Assembly (NCBI GenBank): GCA_944381225.1
Contig: CALWKJ010000026.1
Location: forward strand, 1-12,467
DNA: 12,467 nt
Direction: 5' to 3'
From: an uncultured Clostridia bacterium
GTDB taxonomy: Bacteria > Bacillota > Clostridia > Christensenellales > UBA1242
The notes beneath the pieces were generated by a model. The model was not told the DNA's origin. It did no database searches and saw nothing but the letters and a program-made list of their open reading frames with translations. Made by a program: the position numbers and the translations under genes. Below, one piece after another: positions 8,801 to 12,467 of the stretch (its first letter is position 1; every line of letters starts with the position of its first letter).

Positions 8801-11800
8801 TTCCATATCGAACGAAGGATTTGATGAAATTAAATCGCCACCTGTTACTTCTTGATTATTAGATTCTCCACTTAAATAAGGATAATAAGTTTTTACAACC
8901 AATTCTTTTTTTATTTTAATCAAATAAGGTATAACCAAAGATTCTGAAGATGAAACATCCAAATTTGCATATAACACAACGTATACATCTTTACCAACTG
9001 GCTCTGCTATTATTTTGCCATTTTCATATCTAGCATATACGTTTGCGTCATTTTCATCAAGATTTCTAACATAGTAATTTGCACCTTCTATTCTTCTAAT
9101 TCCAATAGCGCCATCAAGTGATTCTTGATTGTCTGCATTAAAATCAAATGTTATATTCATTCCATTTTCGTCTGCGCCTGAATATTCAAAATAATATGTT
9201 AAATAATTATCTCTTAAAAATTCAACATCTAACATATTTTTTAAATCTTCTATTTCTATAATGCTCCCACTTAATGAACCATTTTCTCTATATATAACAA
9301 ATGGCAATTTGCATGGCAAAATTAATATGTTAAACTTTAAACTATTTCCATTAGTTAAAATAACTTTTATCCAAAGCGTTTTGTCTGTTCCAAGTATTTT
9401 GTTTGGTGAACTTTTTACGGTTAATCCTGTTTCACCATATTCAAGATAATTGCTGTTTTGCGTGAATTCAAATGAATCAATCTCACCATTTTTAAAGTAA
9501 GATTTTAAATCATCATCTGTAACAATGTCTTGCGAAAGCGCCAAATAATATTCATTGTCATATTTAATCCAAACATTTTTCTCTAAGTCAATTTGTATGT
9601 TTGGCGAAACTTTTAAATTTAATGTTCCTATAACGTACTCGTCATATGTTACTATAACAGTTACAATATCTAATTGAATTAATTGCTTTCTGCATTTTAA
9701 AATAAAATCGTTTCCATTTTTTTCAATGTCGTAATATTCACTGCTAGTCTGAATATTTATTTTTGCATAATCTATTAAATAGACATCATCATATTGTCCA
9801 TTTCCATTTACAATTCTCTCAACACTTATAGGATATTCTGTGTCTGTGTTGCTTCCATAAATTAAATATTGCCCTGTTGTTGCGCCATCATTTACGTTTT
9901 TAAGATATAAAATTTCATTTACATTTACAACTTCAGCCTTTGCATTAGGATAAACTTTAAAAGTTATTAAACTTGAAGCGTCTGCGTTTGTTATTTCATT
10001 TTCAATGCTCTTTTTAAATGAAATAACAAAATTTTTAATGTCGCTTACTGTATTGAACACAAATTTTATTTGGAACTGATAAACTAAAGTTTCGTTATCA
10101 ATTTTTTGAAAATAATATTTACCAAAATATGTTGAATTTGTTTCTCTTATGTAAATATCTTCGCTTGAACTACCACCCAATTGTTTTTGGTTATTATTTG
10201 TCATGGCAAAAAAAGCATATGTTGAATTATCGGCAGTTTCAGTTTTTACATAATATTGAACTGTAACATCAATGGTAACAATGCTATCAGCGTAAACATT
10301 TATTTCACCAGTTGTTGAAACGGCTCCATTTACTGTTTCAGTGTCAATAACCGAAGTTTTAATTGAAATGTTGGGTTTGATGTTTAAAATAATAGTTTGA
10401 CTTATTCCAAGTTCTGGCACTGATGCAATTATAGTTAATGATTTGCTTTGTCCAAAATCTTTTGTGAACCTTATGTACTTACCCGTTTCGGTTAACAAAT
10501 TTACTTCCATTAAGTCTAAACAATCTTCATATGCGCTGTCTTGTTTAATTTCAAATTGCATTTTAGAAGTTAAGTAAACATTTCTTTGTTCATTATTTTC
10601 ATTGTAGCCATATTCATAATTTATTAAATTGTTTACATTGTTGTCTGTGCTGTTTAAATAAATAATAGAATTTGCATAACCATAAACAGAAATAGTAAGC
10701 TGTGGGAATTCATATTTTGTTTGTTGAGTTTCATCATACTCATATTCTGTTTCGGTTGTTTTTATTGCATTGCCATTTTCAACATTTTCTATAAGTTTAT
10801 CTACTTTTACAACCATTCCTGCATCTTGCGCTTTGAAATAAAGTGTATCCCTTACATTGTTTTGTGAATCAACCAAATTTAATTCAACATCTCCCGAACC
10901 AACAAAAGTTATTGAAGATGTTCCGGTTACAACCAATGTTTGATTTGTGCTTTGTAAAGTATAACTAGAAGACAATGGCAATCTTCCGTGCTTGTCTTTT
11001 ATTACAATATTTAAAGAAGTGTAGTCAATTACCCCACCTTCATTTTGAACGAATAAATAATTTGACACATCTTGCCCATTAAGAGTGTAGCTGTTGCTTA
11101 TATTTGTTAAATTATTGTTATCATCGGTTTTAATAACAACATTGGCATTTATTCTGTTGTTTGCACTGGATTTATATTCTTCTGTTAAGTTTATATTGAA
11201 ATTAAATTGCACAGCATGTCCATCATAAACTTCTATATAGCCAATTTGAGTATCATCATCAATACTTGAAATTAAAACATCATTTGGCAATGTGGAGTTA
11301 GATTGCAAATATCTTGAATACAAATTTATTTTCATTTCGGTTATTGAAGTTGAAAGTTCATTTATCTTTAAACTAAATCTAAAACAGGTTTTGTTGTTTG
11401 AATCTTTTTCTTCAGTTATATTCAAAATTTCAACTATATCTGTGTAAACGCCATTTGTCTTTGCAACAACGGTTAAAGTTTCTGCTTCAATAGATTGTTT
11501 TAAAATTGCCTCTTCTGTTTCATTATATTCACCACCATATGTTAAAACAACATCAAAAGGATTTGTAGATTTGTGCACAAATGCCAAATTTTGCTGTTCA
11601 TTTTCTTCAAACTGGTAATCTTCAATATCTCCATTTATTCTTATGTTTGAATTAACCGATTTTAAAGTTTTTGTTATTGAAACATTTATTGCACTTAAAA
11701 CTCCAGAATCCTGAGAATATTGATCAATTATATACCTGTTTTGCGAATCTAATTTTACAGCCCCAAACATGTCTGTTTGTACAGTAACAAAAATTACTCT

Positions 11801-12467
11801 AAATGTTTTTGCATGTGCACTAACATCTTTTGGCTTAATTATTCCGTTTTCAATTTCATATAAAGTATACGATTGAGTGCCTAAAGTATATTCAACTGCA
11901 CTTTTGCAATATATATAATTTGTTAAATCTTCATTTGAAAATGCGAAAAAGCGAGTTGTTTGGTATAAGTTGTTTGTTGGAACGTTTATTCTGTTTTGAA
12001 TATTTATTTCTTCATACACTATTGAATCGTCATCTTCGTTATCATAAATGGTAAGCTCTATTGGTTCAATGTTGTTCCAGTTAATTGGTGAAGAAACAAT
12101 GTTTTGCGTTGAAAAATATTTTCTTACCGGTTCTATATTTAAATTTTCATCGATGTAAATAATTTCAACAACCAAACTTTCAGCATCAACGCCTTGCAAA
12201 ACGCTAAATTGCCAATAGTAGTCATTATAATCATTTGTAAGCACAGGATAATAATAAGTTGTTGTTGCACTTACCGAGTTTGGTATAATTTTTGTTTTGC
12301 TAAATCCATCACTTGGAATATTTATAATGTTATATGCTTGATTTTCATTGTTAACAGCGTTAAAAAGAGAATTTCCTTGTTTGTAATAAAATGTTATTGC
12401 AACATTAGATAACTTGCTTTGCAATGATACATTTTCGTTTGCAGAAGATGACAATTTAATGTTTAAA
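2819..12467 (-). CDS. Giant beta-rich modular (Ig-like) surface-type protein, N-terminus beyond the window
   Basis: The frame is open from the right edge to TAA 2819-2821, at least 3,215 codons with no interruption. The TTG at 12454 is not a credible start: the frame stays open upstream to the edge and no ribosome binding site is seen, so the true start is outside. The product is rich in Asn, Ser, Thr, Tyr, Ile, Val and acidic residues, poor in Cys (about a dozen), and reads as alternating beta strands throughout. I recognise no catalytic motif. Modules of about 100-200 residues seem to end in a strand followed by a proline step (VSPNIQI about 950, VLPTMA about 1535, VIPTFKL about 1657, VFPQIND about 2973). 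Some open with a Gly-x-x-x-x-Leu strand (GSEYDL about 1355, GSTLNL about 1447), as in Ig-like stalk proteins. The C-terminus has no LPXTG motif, membrane helix or SLH repeat. Extracellular location and an adhesin or stalk role are inference; the signal peptide would be off-window. Confidence 0.85.
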   Translation of the reverse strand, partial: LNIKLSSSANENVSLQSKLSNVAITFYYKQGNSLFNAVNNENQAYNIINIPSDGFSKTKIIPNSVSATTTYYYPVLTNDYNDYYWQFSVLQGVDAESLVVEIIYIDENLNIEPVRKYFSTQNIVSSPINWNNIEPIELTIYDNEDDDSIVYEEINIQNRINVPTNNLYQTTRFFAFSNEDLTNYIYCKSAVEYTLGTQSYTLYEIENGIIKPKDVSAHAKTFRVIFVTVQTDMFGAVKLDSQNRYIIDQYSQDSGVLSAINVSITKTLKSVNSNIRINGDIEDYQFEENEQQNLAFVHKSTNPFDVVLTYGGEYNETEEAILKQSIEAETLTVVAKTNGVYTDIVEILNITEEKDSNNKTCFRFSLKINELSTSITEMKINLYSRYLQSNSTLPNDVLISSIDDDTQIGYIEVYDGHAVQFNFNINLTEEYKSSANNRINANVVIKTDDNNNLTNISNSYTLNGQDVSNYLFVQNEGGVIDYTSLNIVIKDKHGRLPLSSSYTLQSTNQTLVVTGTSSITFVGSGDVELNLVDSQNNVRDTLYFKAQDAGMVVKVDKLIENVENGNAIKTTETEYEYDETQQTKYEFPQLTISVYGYANSIIYLNSTDNNVNNLINYEYGYNENNEQRNVYLTSKMQFEIKQDSAYEDCLDLMEVNLLTETGKYIRFTKDFGQSKSLTIIASVPELGISQTIILNIKPNISIKTSVIDTETVNGAVSTTGEINVYADSIVTIDVTVQYYVKTETADNSTYAFFAMTNNNQKQLGGSSSEDIYIRETNSTYFGKYYFQKIDNETLVYQFQIKFVFNTVSDIKNFVISFKKSIENEITNADASSLITFKVYPNAKAEVVNVNEILYLKNVNDGATTGQYLIYGSNTDTEYPISVERIVNGNGQYDDVYLIDYAKINIQTSSEYYDIEKNGNDFILKCRKQLIQLDIVTVIVTYDEYVIGTLNLKVSPNIQIDLEKNVWIKYDNEYYLALSQDIVTDDDLKSYFKNGEIDSFEFTQNSNYLEYGETGLTVKSSPNKILGTDKTLWIKVILTNGNSLKFNILILPCKLPFVIYRENGSLSGSIIEIEDLKNMLDVEFLRDNYLTYYFEYSGADENGMNITFDFNADNQESLDGAIGIRRIEGANYYVRNLDENDANVYARYENGKIIAEPVGKDVYVVLYANLDVSSSESLVIPYLIKIKKELVVKTYYPYLSGESNNQEVTGGDLISSNPSFDMEYLNFDSDNKSVINMEENLVNVPNNSKRFEIGRYNIDGEFETVSQSLISYSVTELYYYYYGWKQANAGDISNYAIVNGGIITIKSNNAERIRLKIEISTRSGVKGWYYVSVGEIPNMSFTELKSGVYDANISDITLQAGSEYDLSRYKLSKISNSVTEDITSELKFYILNNKDNKLSVDYSNKQLCAEPSTENWSTQLMFYTKYGALKTVKVNINSNYTVNSNIEEIYSGSTLNLLDEKSFVPSDENGVDSPSILSIRSIEIVNLEENEFETFIFIGNNEIRFGLVDVEVNVVFRIVFELECNEETFNYTGEYTITVLPTMAKTNPLNSEDNQHDFGEISGGGIASYAFTDLYNYVGDGDFATWLSSNNNNINIDFINVSMVALTGYNVDLDKSDLTIDVTVPKVASRLNVVYKAVISNVNLQGEKFTVFEVYFTFAVIPTFKLSINYPSPNETDELTREYFYLYSESANQIDFNQNAMFAEDKRIIVDESEKANVYVGVKSEYVQDAGEVEQRKQLEQAQFTFNSEALVESIGDVTFTIYYKTGDVYTPIEYYNVTISKNAVVSVSSVNFETQNKQNSYTNPEVIYIGANDDILTKINVRFKLTEQSNVDEDMYIKFTSVGGVEVVNDNESLFYINSDMVGVELSTYITLNLNANDTLTGNSIDFEVYTKQGDTFTDVTAQKNIDIFDVTINSRISLKYAGEYIVDFYKAYNVVDKSELSVKNDIEGQTSKNIIINSINIGTYYINHIFDVIFEQQQDIRLSTSQSTSLLYRDAAETNDSNFMSVINMKKISDNSYYTQAEFGRNLLSLKVSNVQGNNKSYIRMTSYEDVDNVVYDYVFLAMGAPNDEVNVTLDVILTYGTVSKTYAFSFIIENDYSNLSLYNHDKTINSSVNRCLIKSNSIVTMAFASSQNPAENYIYITHENAVEGNVIGNIAPYFNILIDQGSEYIEKMQQTDSNMDLVFKFADIYFGNVNIDIVFTDEYGYTFTFFITLVAKYNPVYNGGTLTIYELDSVEILEQNDAPQNGINVTLPIVIEQRDEGNLIDFQSINVNVKFKDENKQLIKDDKDKVIEFDSKTFNMPLIPEKYFANGTMFNGYISIEFSTNNNQTNSSIDIPVYIYQRYYLQPVEQTTYVRDGVAFSLLDVVDVVDSKNNVSVGERYLKDANTAYIKLSIEGGTLENLIEMPVIGIEAVNTINNQAYRKPITVETSEIYCNLNDLFGLENIQNYKFYLIYWPITGGTYEYFKVGTEKYEITETLNNNNPKLVFTTGDDEQEITLTISASQLVNDQYFYIGLRTVANNQLVNVYFVTENNEIKTLKVLANVNEEVVYSLYGNGLISNGQKLTLYTNQDRTCNNGLYNSDLSRLKGVKFGNDEDNFAETLYIEDDAEFKNSELSYKEQNLTIEVSYGLQNGTYLKSQQFTTQVRVTLKYVDINTLQAYGSSTLRFVESYSNNTITLSQWAGDFERPFTLITGYTNATSSWTNEDLTLSHNVKNYNLEYDNLEFSINTSQSSSQNGNTVQIDENGDITLPEGFDTANSYIAIDVYVKYGETKTYSKFIKTLLIAPRQITPTRAVLKYDKLLYELNDYDNKVIKYENVIKLLNVTDDFGNSVNIQSNNDVEIYANGSIISSGGTITPTGDTCTISVVINGKRWNFENITLTMQEYEANSMVTNASYNTMLSTENDIKNELLNRVIFKNIYNEQEYAANIFTEDSSVYKYSVEDVNVENENNGIIAIYKYTFKYNNTDVLGEVTVNVFPQINDLSLSQSLSNLNTGALDGAYNGQIKMYKIESENQNEGEIQSGEDGVNFEVNWSGLDVYGCKNIDNASYIKIPVSKWEFSDNDIIYINKTGYSSSSMYIGTVTVNENVESVLIIPKNLTNSIITIQNAEGKSYTFAYYKDANSEEFKKISNVFEYISYINNINQNALSVKIESNSFNVDEYVILNEDKSISIIKDISDIQNRSFTVKIYYSVYDDLDETMKDIIYYSKTFNVV

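Noticed and set aside
9120..9170. DFNADNQESLDG in the giant protein as an EF-hand or dockerin calcium loop
   Set aside because: The acidic residue expected at position 12 is Gly, there is no paired second loop and no flanking helices. It looks like a chance match in acidic sequence.
12452..12454. TTG as the start codon of the giant protein
   Set aside because: The frame remains open to the window edge (codons for L, N, I, K precede it), no ribosome binding site is seen and there is no signal peptide, so the real start is upstream of the window.

Overview
The window comes from an AT-rich bacterium (by eye about 30% GC), most likely a low-GC Gram-positive (Bacillota). The evidence is a Bacillus-type two-helix, two-HKD cardiolipin synthase, a DUF975-type membrane protein, purine-rich Shine-Dalgarno sites in front of the short genes, and tryptophan encoded by TGG with TAA stops, which argues against a mycoplasma code. 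I cannot name the genus.

All four genes lie on the minus strand, so transcription runs from high to low coordinates. From 12467 down to 2819, 77% of the window is one uninterrupted reading frame of at least 3,215 codons. It encodes a giant, beta-strand-rich, Asn/Ser/Thr/Tyr/Ile-rich protein that looks like a chain of Ig-like modules. Its N-terminus lies beyond the right edge, and its C-terminus has no anchor. A compact intrinsic terminator (2781-2812) closes it. Next come a cardiolipin synthase (2757-1291) and, 80 bases on, a DUF975 multi-pass membrane protein (1210-503). These two may be co-transcribed. An extended -10 promoter (486-494) then drives a fourth gene that starts at 459 and runs off the left edge: an acidic N-terminus followed by Sel1/TPR-like helical repeat sequence.

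The genes share an envelope theme (surface or adhesin-like protein, phospholipid synthesis, membrane protein), but nothing in the sequence proves that they act together. The least explained items are the giant modular protein and a 17-pair imperfect hairpin that would bury the ribosome binding site of the DUF975 gene. No RNA genes, mobile elements, CRISPR arrays or attachment sites were seen. No gene-free stretch exceeds about 80 bases.
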